Positions 17,125 to 25,366 of a stretch of 64,000 nt of DNA are shown here, one piece after another (the stretch's first letter is position 1; every line of letters starts with the position of its first letter). The notes under the pieces were generated by a model. The model was given only the letters and a program-made list of their open reading frames with translations. It made no database searches and was not told where the DNA came from. Where the stretch lies: NCBI GenBank assembly GCA_045631205.1, contig JAZQUI010000025.1, positions 1 through 64,000 on the forward strand, read 5' to 3'. The stretch comes from HGM04593 sp045631205. Lineage in GTDB: Bacteria; Bacteroidota; Bacteroidia; Bacteroidales; Bacteroidaceae. Made by a program: the position numbers and the translations under genes.

Positions 17125-17972
17125 CGTAATAATTTGTTTTTAGTTATCATTATTTCGATATATATTAATGTTGAAAGGCTTGCCATAAATTTTCCCCAGG
17201 CAGTATCGCCGCTATATTTTTTTATAAAATAAAGCCTTGAACGTCGCCATTGCCTGAAACGAGGTATTGGATTGCCTTTCTCGCTCTTTCTGTGTGCATG
17301 CACAGCTTGTGTTTCGGCAGTGTAATACATTTTTTTGCTCGCATTCTCCACTTGTCGTGAGAGTATGGCCTCTTCGCAAAAAAGCATGGGGTACTCGTCG
17401 AAAAAACCGATATTCTGGATAAAATCAATATCAATCAAAAGGCAACATCCACTTACTTTGTGGCAATAATGGCTTTCTTGAAAGTTGTCAATCCAGCTAT
17501 ATGTATCTTTGGGTTGCCTTTTAAAGAAACTGCTCCACCACCCCCAACTGCTACGCCAATCTCCATCGCGGTACATAGGGCTTTGGTGGCGCCCGTCGAG
17601 GCCTACAATATCGCTACCGCAAACAACAATTTCATTATCTTCGAGCATTGGTTTTATAAGAATCTTCAAGTACTCTTTTTGCGGGAACTGCATATCAGGG
17701 TTGACAATAAGGGCATATTCATAGCCCTTTTCCGCGGCATAACGGAGTCCCACATTATTACCCGCATTATAGCCGCCGTTTATGGCGTTGGCGATAAATG
17801 TTGTGCCAGTCTCTTTACAGATGCTCTCTGTCGCCTCGCGTTCTTCGGCGCGTGAGCAATTGTCCACAACAATAATCTCTTGTTCAATCTCTTGTTGCTG
17901 CAAGAGGTCGGTTATACACTTCTTGCAGTCAGTCGAACTGTTATAGTTAAGTATTATGGTTGCAATTTTCAT
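17121..17972 (-). CDS. Glycosyltransferase family 2 (rhamnosyltransferase-like)
   Basis: A 283-residue GT-A enzyme of the WbbL/RfbF-like type: ATIILNYNSSTDCKKCI, IVVDNCSRAEE, NGGYNAGNNVGLRYA and the metal motif VNPDMQFP, then KVSGCCLLID and HAHRKSEKG near the end. This pattern (NGGYxxGxN, NPD) is typical of dTDP-rhamnose users, though the locus shows no rhamnose synthesis genes. It overlaps both neighbouring genes by 4 bp. Confidence 0.9.
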   Translation of the reverse strand: MKIATIILNYNSSTDCKKCITDLLQQQEIEQEIIVVDNCSRAEEREATESICKETGTTFIANAINGGYNAGNNVGLRYAAEKGYEYALIVNPDMQFPQKEYLKILIKPMLEDNEIVVCGSDIVGLDGRHQSPMYRDGDWRSSWGWWSSFFKRQPKDTYSWIDNFQESHYCHKVSGCCLLIDIDFIQNIGFFDEYPMLFCEEAILSRQVENASKKMYYTAETQAVHAHRKSEKGNPIPRFRQWRRSRLYFIKKYSGDTAWGKFMASLSTLIYIEIMITKNKLLR

Positions 17973-18922
17973 TTATCTTTTTTTATAAAAATATCAAATA
18001 TGGGAAGATAGGCGCAACACCACCATTTAATTCTGCCTAAAAGTGTAAGTTGCTTGAATTTAAATATGTCTTTATGAGACTCATTGTATATACTTCTCCA
18101 CTTTTTTATATCTTTTTTATTTCTCAAGTAGTATTGTTTTGATTCAAACTTGTAGTGGTTTATCAAAGTCCTGAATTTTTCAAACTCTCCCTTTTCTTTA
18201 AAAAACTTTTCAATGTGTTTTGCAAGTTCTATTTTCTGCAGTATTGCACTCTCTTTTATATCCGCAACCATTGAATTTGTGTTCATGCGGTTGTAGTGGT
18301 AAAAAGGCTTGTGTATAATAATAGTTTTTTCGCTATAATATCTTAATCGAATAGTAAGAGCACTGTCTTCTCCCATATTCACGCCATCGTAGTTTCTTAT
18401 GTTGTGCTTGGCAAAAAGAGAATGTTTTATGAGCTTGTTCCAAATAGCAATATGTATCTCTTCTATTTGTAATGCTAGAAGACCGTTTTCTATAGTTTCC
18501 TCGTCATAACTGTATTTATAGTGGTAACGCCCGTCACTCTTTTCCTTTATTGTTTCGCAGCAAACAATGTCGGCATTCTCTTGCACGGCTTTTTCGTGCA
18601 TTTTTTCCAGCATCTCTTTTTCAACCCAATCGTCGCTATCGCAATGTAGTACATATTCTCCGTTTGCTTGGTCCAATCCCACAAAGCGGGTTGCTGCAAG
18701 CCCTTTGTTTTTCTCGTTATGAATAATTTTTACATACTCTTTCCTTTCGGGATAGTCTTCAATTACTGCTTGCAGAATTTCAATGCTGTTATCTGGTGTA
18801 CAATCATTTACAAAAATGTATTCTACATCTTTGAATGTCTGTTCCATTAGAGAGCGCACACACCGTTCAATGTATGGTGCCACATTGTATATGGGAACTA
18901 TAACGGAAATAGCGATATTCAT
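17969..18922 (-). CDS. Glycosyltransferase family 2
   Basis: A 317-residue GT-A enzyme: ISVIVPIYNVAPYIERCVRS, FVNDCTPDNSIEIL and HCDSDDWVEKEMLEKM. The last ~70 residues are basic with aromatic clusters (KFESKQYYLRNKKDIKKW), compatible with membrane association. It overlaps both adjacent glycosyltransferase genes by 4 bp in a tightly coupled block. Confidence 0.92.
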   Translation of the reverse strand: MNIAISVIVPIYNVAPYIERCVRSLMEQTFKDVEYIFVNDCTPDNSIEILQAVIEDYPERKEYVKIIHNEKNKGLAATRFVGLDQANGEYVLHCDSDDWVEKEMLEKMHEKAVQENADIVCCETIKEKSDGRYHYKYSYDEETIENGLLALQIEEIHIAIWNKLIKHSLFAKHNIRNYDGVNMGEDSALTIRLRYYSEKTIIIHKPFYHYNRMNTNSMVADIKESAILQKIELAKHIEKFFKEKGEFEKFRTLINHYKFESKQYYLRNKKDIKKWRSIYNESHKDIFKFKQLTLLGRIKWWCCAYLPIFDIFIKKDK

Positions 18923-19926
18923 CTTTTTAGTAAATTAATAAGAATAGTGACAACCAATGCATATAGTCGGAAAATATGTATCGATGTGCCTAATAGTTTG
19001 TTCCTCAATTGGCTGAATGTCATCTTGTGCTCTTTTATGCAACTGTATGAGTCTATTATAAGTGTTTTTATTTTTTTTCGCTCCTCTTCTTTATATTGAT
19101 GGCTATATTGGGAGTAGCGTTGTTGGGCACGGTATATTTTTTCGATATATTCATTGTGCATTTTTTGCAGAATTTTTTTTTCGTTACCAAATGTCTTTAA
19201 AACAAATAGTAATAATTCTTTATTGGTTATTAGGGAGTTATATGCTTTCAACGAGGTTGCGTGAGCAACGCTATTTGGTTGTTGCCTATAAAAGTAGCTC
19301 GCATCGGTCATTGCTACATTTTTTGCGTATAATAGGAACTTTCTTTGGTCGACTTCATCTGCAAAACTTTCGCTGAATGTGGATGTGTCGATTGAGTGTA
19401 TGAACTCTTTGTATAACTCCGTTTCGGTCAAAAGACCGGCCATCGCCAATTGCCATCCACCGATTGTTCTGCGACAGGCCTCTTTTCCGGTAATTATTTC
19501 GTCTATATTATAACCTTTGCAAGGAATGTTGGTTGTTCTTGGGCTTAAATCTTCGTTGCATATAACCATACGGCATAGCACAATGTCGGCTTTTGTCTGT
19601 TCTCTTTTATCAATCAGCTTTTTTAGGAAATCTTTTTCAATGCAATCATCTGCATCTATCGGGCATATAAATTCGCTTTTTGCAGCCAGAATTGCGTTGT
19701 ATCTGGGTATTCTAGCTCCACCATGATTGTGGCTTTCTGTTATTAATGTGATATTAGAGTGTTTTTTTCGATATTCTTTTATGATATCAATAGTGTTATC
19801 GGTTGAACAATCGTCCGATATTATCAGTTCCCAATCGGTAAATGTTTGTTCGACGATTGAATCGATGGTTTCTGCAATGTACTTGCCTGCATTATAAGCG
19901 GGCATTACGATGGAAATTTTAGACAT
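18919..19926 (-). CDS. Glycosyltransferase family 2
   Basis: A 335-residue GT-A enzyme: ISIVMPAYNAGKYIAETIDS, IISDDCSTDNTIDIIKEYR and CPIDADDCIEKDFLKKL. It ends in a hydrophobic helix (LYALVVTILINLLKR) likely to sit at the membrane. Eight bases separate it from the broken GT4 gene upstream. Confidence 0.92.
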   Translation of the reverse strand: MSKISIVMPAYNAGKYIAETIDSIVEQTFTDWELIISDDCSTDNTIDIIKEYRKKHSNITLITESHNHGGARIPRYNAILAAKSEFICPIDADDCIEKDFLKKLIDKREQTKADIVLCRMVICNEDLSPRTTNIPCKGYNIDEIITGKEACRRTIGGWQLAMAGLLTETELYKEFIHSIDTSTFSESFADEVDQRKFLLYAKNVAMTDASYFYRQQPNSVAHATSLKAYNSLITNKELLLFVLKTFGNEKKILQKMHNEYIEKIYRAQQRYSQYSHQYKEEERKKIKTLIIDSYSCIKEHKMTFSQLRNKLLGTSIHIFRLYALVVTILINLLKR

Positions 19927-19934
19927 ATCAATAG

Positions 19935-21128
19935 TTATGATAAGTTTTCGAAAAGATTAATCCATTGTTTTGCGATGTTAGAAGTTTCAAACTTCTTTAC
20001 ATCTAAAAAGCCATTTTGAGCAAGTGATTTTCTTAATAAATCATTTGTAATTAGTTCTTTAAGTTTCAGGGTGTAATCCCTTTTGTTATATGGCTCTACA
20101 ATAAAACCATTTTTGTTGTTTTCAATAACTTCGGGTAGGCTTGCGAAACTATTGTATGCAATGGGTACACATTTGAATTTGTGCGCTTCTACAATTGTCA
20201 TCCCCCAGCTTTCCGAAGAACTGGTTACACATAAGATGGATGCTCTCTTGAAGTATTCATAACTATCTTGAAATCCGGCAAAAACAACCTGCTCTATTTT
20301 GTGCTTTTTCGCAATGTTAGCAAAGTAATCGATATATCCTTCTCCTAACACGATCAATTGCCAATCGGGATACGTCTTTGATATATCACTCCATATCTCC
20401 AACATACGATCCAAGCGTTTTACTCCATATTGTACCCAACCTATCCATAATACAATTTTTTCTTTTTAATATTCTTCTTCCTGTGTGTTTGTTGTGATGG
20501 GGTTGTTTATGGCTGTAAATTTCTCTAAATACTTATTGTGAATGCGTATCTTTGTTTTTATTATATCTATGAATTTATTTGAAATAACAACAACTCTGTC
20601 TGAATTCTTTGCGATGTTGGTATACAGATTTCTTGTATCGGCTATTAGTTCTCTTTTTGTTAGTAGATAAAATTTTAAATATAACAAAAAATCCTTCGTC
20701 CATTTAACTGGTGAATGACCGAGTTTCCATTTAATAAAGAACTTGTTTTTTGCAGTGTCAATGGAGAATGTTGGTGAGAAATGTAGGTGGGTTATAAGTT
20801 TTACATTTGTGAGTTTCTTAACCTCAACACATAATTGGGTATAGGTTTCAATCTCACCATGCAGATGTATAACTAAATCGATATTTTTTTCTGTTATAAA
20901 GTTCTGAAAAAAATGAATGTTTTCTTTAGCTGCGTATTCGTTGTTGTTGGGAAGGTAGTATTGTCTTATGCATCCAATATGTTCTATTTGGGGCTCTTTT
21001 ACTCCAATAGTTAATTGGTACACCTTGTATCCCGTATTGTAAAAATCTTCGGCGAGGGCTCTGTATACTCTTTTTATTCCATCAATTGTGTTTGGGCTAA
21101 AATCCCAACTTGTAAAACAAATGTTCAT
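19935..21128 (-). pseudogene. Glycosyltransferase family 4 split by an in-frame stop
   Basis: One reading frame of 397 codons interrupted by a single TAA at 20466-20468. The first part (20466-21128, 220 residues, MNICFTSWDFSPNTIDGIKR...) is the acceptor lobe. The second resumes in the same frame immediately after the stop with KEKIVLWIGWVQYGVKRLDR and continues through IVLGEGY, SSSESWGMTIVEAH and GFIVEPYN, the donor lobe with the family's acidic motif. Neither half alone has a full active site. A separate start for the second half (TTG 20414) would drop the conserved first strand. No frameshift is involved, so I infer a nonsense mutation. Confidence 0.82.
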
Positions 21129-21134
21129 TTCCCT

Positions 21135-22082
21135 CTATCTTTTTTGAGTATCAATAATAAAGAGTTTTGTCCGTTTTTTTAACTTCAAAGCCCACACAAT
21201 GTTGGCTATGTAATAAATGATTTTGTTCTTAAAATTATCAGTATCAATCATTGGAGTGTCTTTCCATAATGACTTCTTTCGATAGAAATGGAAATAGTTT
21301 CGAAATGGATGCTGACAACGTTTTATCCATGGTTTTTTTATAGTTGTATAGTGTATGATTGTTGGTTCTTCTACCGATGCTTCAATTTCTTTCTTTATGC
21401 TATCATCAAAATGATAGAAATTTTTAAAAAGGAAGCCTGTTTGAAAATTATACTTAAGCGGTAGTAACTTTATTTTATCGAACAGGACTGCGTTTAATAC
21501 ATCTTGGTCATGTTGTACTATTCTTTCTTGATTCTCTTTTGTGTATTGAAGGCATTTGTCAACAAGTTTATGCTCTCTCCAATATTTTAAATTTATAAGA
21601 AGGACGCCTGCGTTTATATAACTTTTATTAAATGCGATATTGAGCCTTGAATATTTTTCTGTGTTTAAATGATCCTCGTCAATAATAGCTGCTAGTGCGT
21701 AGTTGTCTATATTAGTGTTGTATAAGTTTTTGATGGAACCATTTATGATAATGTCTCCATCTAAATATAAAATTTTGTCAATATTTTGTGGCAATAGTTG
21801 TGGCGCAATTATTCTGTAATATGTGGCAATGCTAACGTGGTCCCCATTTCTTATGGGACAATTTTTGACTAGTTCTTCTTTTACTATTATAAACTCAATT
21901 TTTTGCTGATATAAATCTGCAAGTGCTGCAAAATCTGTTATATTTTTTTTATTTAGTCCACTGGAAATAATAAATACATTAAATTTAACCTCTTTGTTAT
22001 TCTCAAACAGAGAAGTTAACATTACACCGCAATATGGAATAAAGTTATTATCTGTAGCGCAAAGAATATTGTACTGTTTCAT
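21135..22082 (-). CDS. Glycosyltransferase family 8
   Basis: A 315-residue LgtC/GspA-like retaining glycosyltransferase. It shows NILCATDNNFIPYCGVMLTS, the DxD motif YLDGDIIINGS (metal and UDP-sugar binding), FNKSYINAGVLLINLKYWRE and IHYTTIKKPW with the late His. GT8 enzymes usually transfer galactose or glucose from UDP donors. A basic C-terminus (LKLKKRTKLFII) may bind the membrane. It overlaps the upstream glycosyltransferase by 4 bp. Confidence 0.93.
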   Translation of the reverse strand: MKQYNILCATDNNFIPYCGVMLTSLFENNKEVKFNVFIISSGLNKKNITDFAALADLYQQKIEFIIVKEELVKNCPIRNGDHVSIATYYRIIAPQLLPQNIDKILYLDGDIIINGSIKNLYNTNIDNYALAAIIDEDHLNTEKYSRLNIAFNKSYINAGVLLINLKYWREHKLVDKCLQYTKENQERIVQHDQDVLNAVLFDKIKLLPLKYNFQTGFLFKNFYHFDDSIKKEIEASVEEPTIIHYTTIKKPWIKRCQHPFRNYFHFYRKKSLWKDTPMIDTDNFKNKIIYYIANIVWALKLKKRTKLFIIDTQKR

Positions 22083-23041
22083 AGCGATTTATAGTGTATG
22101 ATAGTTTTTAATATTTGTTGTAACTTGTATAGAATATAGGTGTAGATATTTCTATTTGCAAATTCAATGCTTTTTTGAGGTTTAGTATATGTTTTAAGTT
22201 TCAGCTTATAACATTTTTTGAACCGTTTGTTGTAATATCTCATACAAGCTGCAATTCTAACATATGAGAACCTTGAAAATCTTTCGGAAACTTGTTCCAT
22301 TATATTGTTGCGGATGAAGAACTCTTTTAAAGTCGACAACAGTATGTACCAACCATCTTCTTGCATATATCTGTTGTACAAGAATTGAGAAGATGGGCTA
22401 TCTTCGATGTGGCGATAGGCATGGATTGTGTTGTCTATATAAATAAGTTTGGCGTTGTATCCGATAATGATATTCATATACAAGTCTTCGTATTGAACAA
22501 CTTTGCGAGAAATACCTAATGACTCTTTTGTAAAAAGAGATTTTCTTATAATCTTGGCCCAAGGACCAATGATGCACCCATCAATAAACATTGTGTTTAT
22601 ATATTCAATGGGAGAGTATAAGCCTGTTCCAATTTCGTTGTATACGTTTCTTTTCTTTCCATTGAATATTTCCGAACGAAAACCGAGTACAATGTCTATT
22701 TCTGTATTCTTTTTGGTCGCTGATAATAATTCCTCAAGTGCTTTGGGTGGCATTGTATCATCACTATCCACAAATGTTATCCACTCGCAATCCTCTGCAG
22801 CTTCCACACCGTGCGCTCTTGCACGTGTTACTCCAGCATTCTCTTGGTGAATTGCGGTTATGCGAGAGTCTTTTTCTGCGTATTCATCGCATATTTTCCC
22901 TGCGTTGTCAGGGCTGCCGTCATCTACAAGGATAAGACGAAAATTTGTATACGTTTGCGTGAGAATGCTTTCAATGCACTCGGCAACATACTTTTCGGTT
23001 TTATAAACAGGGACGATAACGCCTATTCTTTCATTATTCAT
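22079..23041 (-). CDS. Glycosyltransferase family 2
   Basis: A 320-residue GT-A enzyme: IGVIVPVYKTEKYVAECIES, ILVDDGSPDNAGKICDEYA and FVDSDDTMPPKALEELL. Its first 22 codons are nearly duplicated at 23885-23947, where they run into a truncated ATP-binding-protein gene. The bases directly upstream of its start are the end of that decayed region, so expression must depend on readthrough. Confidence 0.92.
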   Translation of the reverse strand: MNNERIGVIVPVYKTEKYVAECIESILTQTYTNFRLILVDDGSPDNAGKICDEYAEKDSRITAIHQENAGVTRARAHGVEAAEDCEWITFVDSDDTMPPKALEELLSATKKNTEIDIVLGFRSEIFNGKKRNVYNEIGTGLYSPIEYINTMFIDGCIIGPWAKIIRKSLFTKESLGISRKVVQYEDLYMNIIIGYNAKLIYIDNTIHAYRHIEDSPSSQFLYNRYMQEDGWYILLSTLKEFFIRNNIMEQVSERFSRFSYVRIAACMRYYNKRFKKCYKLKLKTYTKPQKSIEFANRNIYTYILYKLQQILKTIIHYKSL

Positions 23042-23077
23042 TATTCATTATGGATTGCTATATATAGTAAATTTTTA

Positions 23078-23890
23078 TTATACGTTTCGGTCTGTGTTTA
23101 TTTTCCATCTTCCGGAATCACCCCCTTCTCGTGTTAAGACTCCTGTTTCTTTCAGTTTGTCTATGATTTTTCTTACTTGTCGTACACTTATTTGCAGTTT
23201 CTCTGAGAGCTTTGTCCTAGATATCTTGGGGTTCTCTTTAATTAAGTTTAATAAGTCTTTCGCCTCTGCTGGCACGCTCTGGTACGCTCTGGCACGCTCT
23301 GGTTCTCTTCTTCTTCTTTTACTCTCCAAATAACGACTCTAAAATCTTCTTCTTGATAAAATTCCGGAGTTTTCAATCCATACTCGCGGCATTTGTTTAG
23401 GATATCTTCAGTTCCTGTGCCCACTTTTTCAATATAACCATTCCAATACATCGGGTCTGCAAGTAGCGGGTTGGCCGGTAAAGATTTATGAGGACCATGC
23501 AGTTTCTGTACAGTTAGCCCGTATGGCAATGTGCCGGGATTCCATACCTCTAATCTGTTTCGAAATAACATTATCTGAACGCTTGCATTACTTGTGTAAT
23601 CTCTATGACATACAGCGTTCACTATAGCTTCTTTGACAGCATCAATAGGCAATTCGGGTCGTGTTGGTATATCAGCCTTATCTCCTTCTGCACGTGTTCC
23701 AACCCAGTTGTTGATGCGGCTCATCACAAAACTTGTGGCTTGGTCAACAAGCTCAAACACATCACCTCTGTATATCTGATATGCAGGCATTGGCTTTTCA
23801 ACAACATTCCCATAGAACTGTACACATTTAACCTCGGATGTGATGAAATATTTTTGTGGTTTCTTTCCAAATAACAATACAGCTGCATTC
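23078..23890 (-). pseudogene. Remnant of an AlbA/RecG-like ATP-binding regulator, truncated and frameshifted
   Basis: Two overlapping frames make one former gene. The first (to 23248) encodes AAVLLFGKKPQKYF, PELPIDAVKEAIVNAVCHRD, NRLEVWNPGTLP and YIEKVGTGTEDILNKCREYG, the HATPase_c_4-type segment seen in AlbA_2/'RecG-like' proteins. The second (23078-23329) encodes a winged-helix domain, KISRTKLSEKLQISVRQVRK. The frame changes inside three 10-bp repeats at 23271-23300. The N-terminal AlbA_2 domain is missing and the 5' edge joins a glycosyltransferase start at ~23885-23890. Almost certainly non-functional as it stands. Confidence 0.8.
23271..23300. repeat. Three tandem 10-bp units
   Basis: ggcacgctct, ggtacgctct, ggcacgctct in tandem within the broken ATP-binding gene. 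Because 10 is not a multiple of three, gain of one unit (four copies) would join the upstream HATPase frame to the winged-helix frame; three copies leave them out of register. Confidence 0.85.
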
Positions 23891-23947
23891 GGCAACATAC
23901 TTCTCGGTTTTATAGACAGGCACAATTATGCCTATTCTCTCGTTCAT
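23885..23947 (-). pseudogene. Duplicated 5' end of a family 2 glycosyltransferase
   Basis: 21 codons, MNERIGIIVPVYKTEKYVAE plus Cys, nearly identical in DNA and protein to the start of the glycosyltransferase at 22079-23041. The similarity stops at GAATGC and the sequence continues as the ATP-binding gene in another frame (AATGCAGCTGTA). The short shared GAATGCA-like stretch points to joining by microhomology. Confidence 0.85.
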
Positions 23948-24295
23948 AAAAACAGATTAAAAAATGTGGTTGTTTTTTTGAGAAACGATGAAAGGGGTGC
24001 TAAACCTGCAATGTGTAATCTCCTTTGTGGTAAGGTTGCATTGGAGTGTTGCTTTTGTGTGTTTTTTTTAAATCTCCTTTGCTGGTTAAACAGGGTGTCG
24101 CACCCTCTTTTCATCGTTGCAGGGTTCTACTTTTCTCCTGCTGTTTTTGATATATAAATCGTTTCGATTGCTTTTGTTTTGTAATAATACAACATTTTAG
24201 AGCCTTTGTCAAGAGGTTTTGGCGTTTTTCTTATCAAAAACCCTGTTTTTTGTTCTATAAGGTAAGGTTTAGCGGCATTTAAACTCTAACGTAGG
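23948..24295. other. Non-coding gap with an imperfect inverted repeat
   Basis: No gene recognised. Arms aacgatgaaaggggtgc (23984-24000) and gcaccctcttttcatcgtt (24100-24118) pair with a 2-bp gap around ~100 bp. Inside are two direct copies of aatctcctttg (24017-24027, 24071-24081). It may be a degraded insertion-like element or structured RNA; evidence is weak. Confidence 0.4.
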
Positions 24296-25366
24296 TCAAA
24301 TTTCTTTTAAATATCTTATGGATTTTTCTTTCAGTTCTAATAGTTTCTTCTGAATAATATTATAGTCTATAGCTGGGCGTTCTATATCTATTAATTCTTC
24401 TAATTCAATGGCTCTGTCTGGTATGTTTAACGCCTTTACAAGGTTGGTGTACCTTCCATCGTGGCCATTATTTGTCTTCAGTGCAAAAAACTCTTTTTCA
24501 AAAATTATTGAGAAAACTGTTGCGTGAAACGATGTTGCTATAATGTATTTTGCGTTTTTTATCCAATAAAGAAACTCTGCCGGTGAATGTGCTACATCGA
24601 AGATGTTTATAAGTTTGCAATTTGCTTTTTTTGCAAAAAGTGAGAGTTTGTTATTAAGTGTTGAGAAGTTTTCTCCTTCTTGTAGAATGTAAGACAATAC
24701 ATAATCGTATTTAGGCTTGGCTTTGTTACATAGCTTTTCCCATTCAGCCTTATTTAGTAGCAGGGTTGGGTCTAAAACCAAAGTTCCCTCAACTCCTATA
24801 TGTTCTTTAATGTGTTTTTGAAAAATCTCCTCTCGGAATGATAATTTATTGAAATTATTGCAATATTTTTTTAGCTGTTCATCCCCGATTTCTTCTAATG
24901 AATTGATATTCCCGCTGATGCCATACCCGATGACCTTGCAATCTTTGTGTGGAAATTCTCCGAAGTAGATTTCATCTATGCCGTTTGTGCAGTGTAATCC
25001 CCATACTTGGTCACTGCCAATTATTATGCTCTCGTACTTGCCTGGTATGTATTGGTTATCGTTGAATGATTTGCCTATTCTTAAGTAACGATGCCTAAAA
25101 AAACGATATTTTATATGTGTTTTAAATTTGGCTGGAACTTGTTTAAAGAAATAACCAAAATACCATCGTGGTTTCTTTAAAACTTTTAGCAGTTCTTCTC
25201 TTTTAATAGGATTATATCCTTTTTCAATATATGGTTGCTTGTAATTTATAACCTCTACATAATGCCCTAACGCTTTGAGTACTTCTTGCAATGCATAGCA
25301 TTGAAGAACTGCACCATAATTATCCGCTCTATGAAACGTGAGTATTCCTACCTTTTTTCTTTCCAT
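24296..25366 (-). CDS. Polysaccharide pyruvyl transferase family protein
   Basis: A 356-residue protein of the CsaB/ExoV family that transfers pyruvate from phosphoenolpyruvate to sugars as a ketal, giving acidic groups. Evident motifs are VGILTFHRADNYGAVLQCYA, IIIGSDQVWGLHC, VIGYGISGNINS, LVLDPTLLLNKAEW and the late ATSFHATVFSIIF. It overlaps the upstream FrhB-like gene by 19 bp; this pair recurs in Bacteroidota and other polysaccharide loci. Confidence 0.9.
   Translation of the reverse strand: MERKKVGILTFHRADNYGAVLQCYALQEVLKALGHYVEVINYKQPYIEKGYNPIKREELLKVLKKPRWYFGYFFKQVPAKFKTHIKYRFFRHRYLRIGKSFNDNQYIPGKYESIIIGSDQVWGLHCTNGIDEIYFGEFPHKDCKVIGYGISGNINSLEEIGDEQLKKYCNNFNKLSFREEIFQKHIKEHIGVEGTLVLDPTLLLNKAEWEKLCNKAKPKYDYVLSYILQEGENFSTLNNKLSLFAKKANCKLINIFDVAHSPAEFLYWIKNAKYIIATSFHATVFSIIFEKEFFALKTNNGHDGRYTNLVKALNIPDRAIELEELIDIERPAIDYNIIQKKLLELKEKSIRYLKEI

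Noticed and set aside
20415..20468. Frameshift in the A-rich tract as the cause of the split GT4
   Set aside because: The second half continues in the same frame 17 codons before its first usable start, so the break is a stop codon, not a shift.
24184..24212. TTGACA-N17-TATTAT on the minus strand, an E. coli-like promoter
   Set aside because: Bacteroidota primary sigma factors use a different consensus, and a near match of this kind is expected about once by chance in a window this size. It also leads only into non-coding and decayed sequence.
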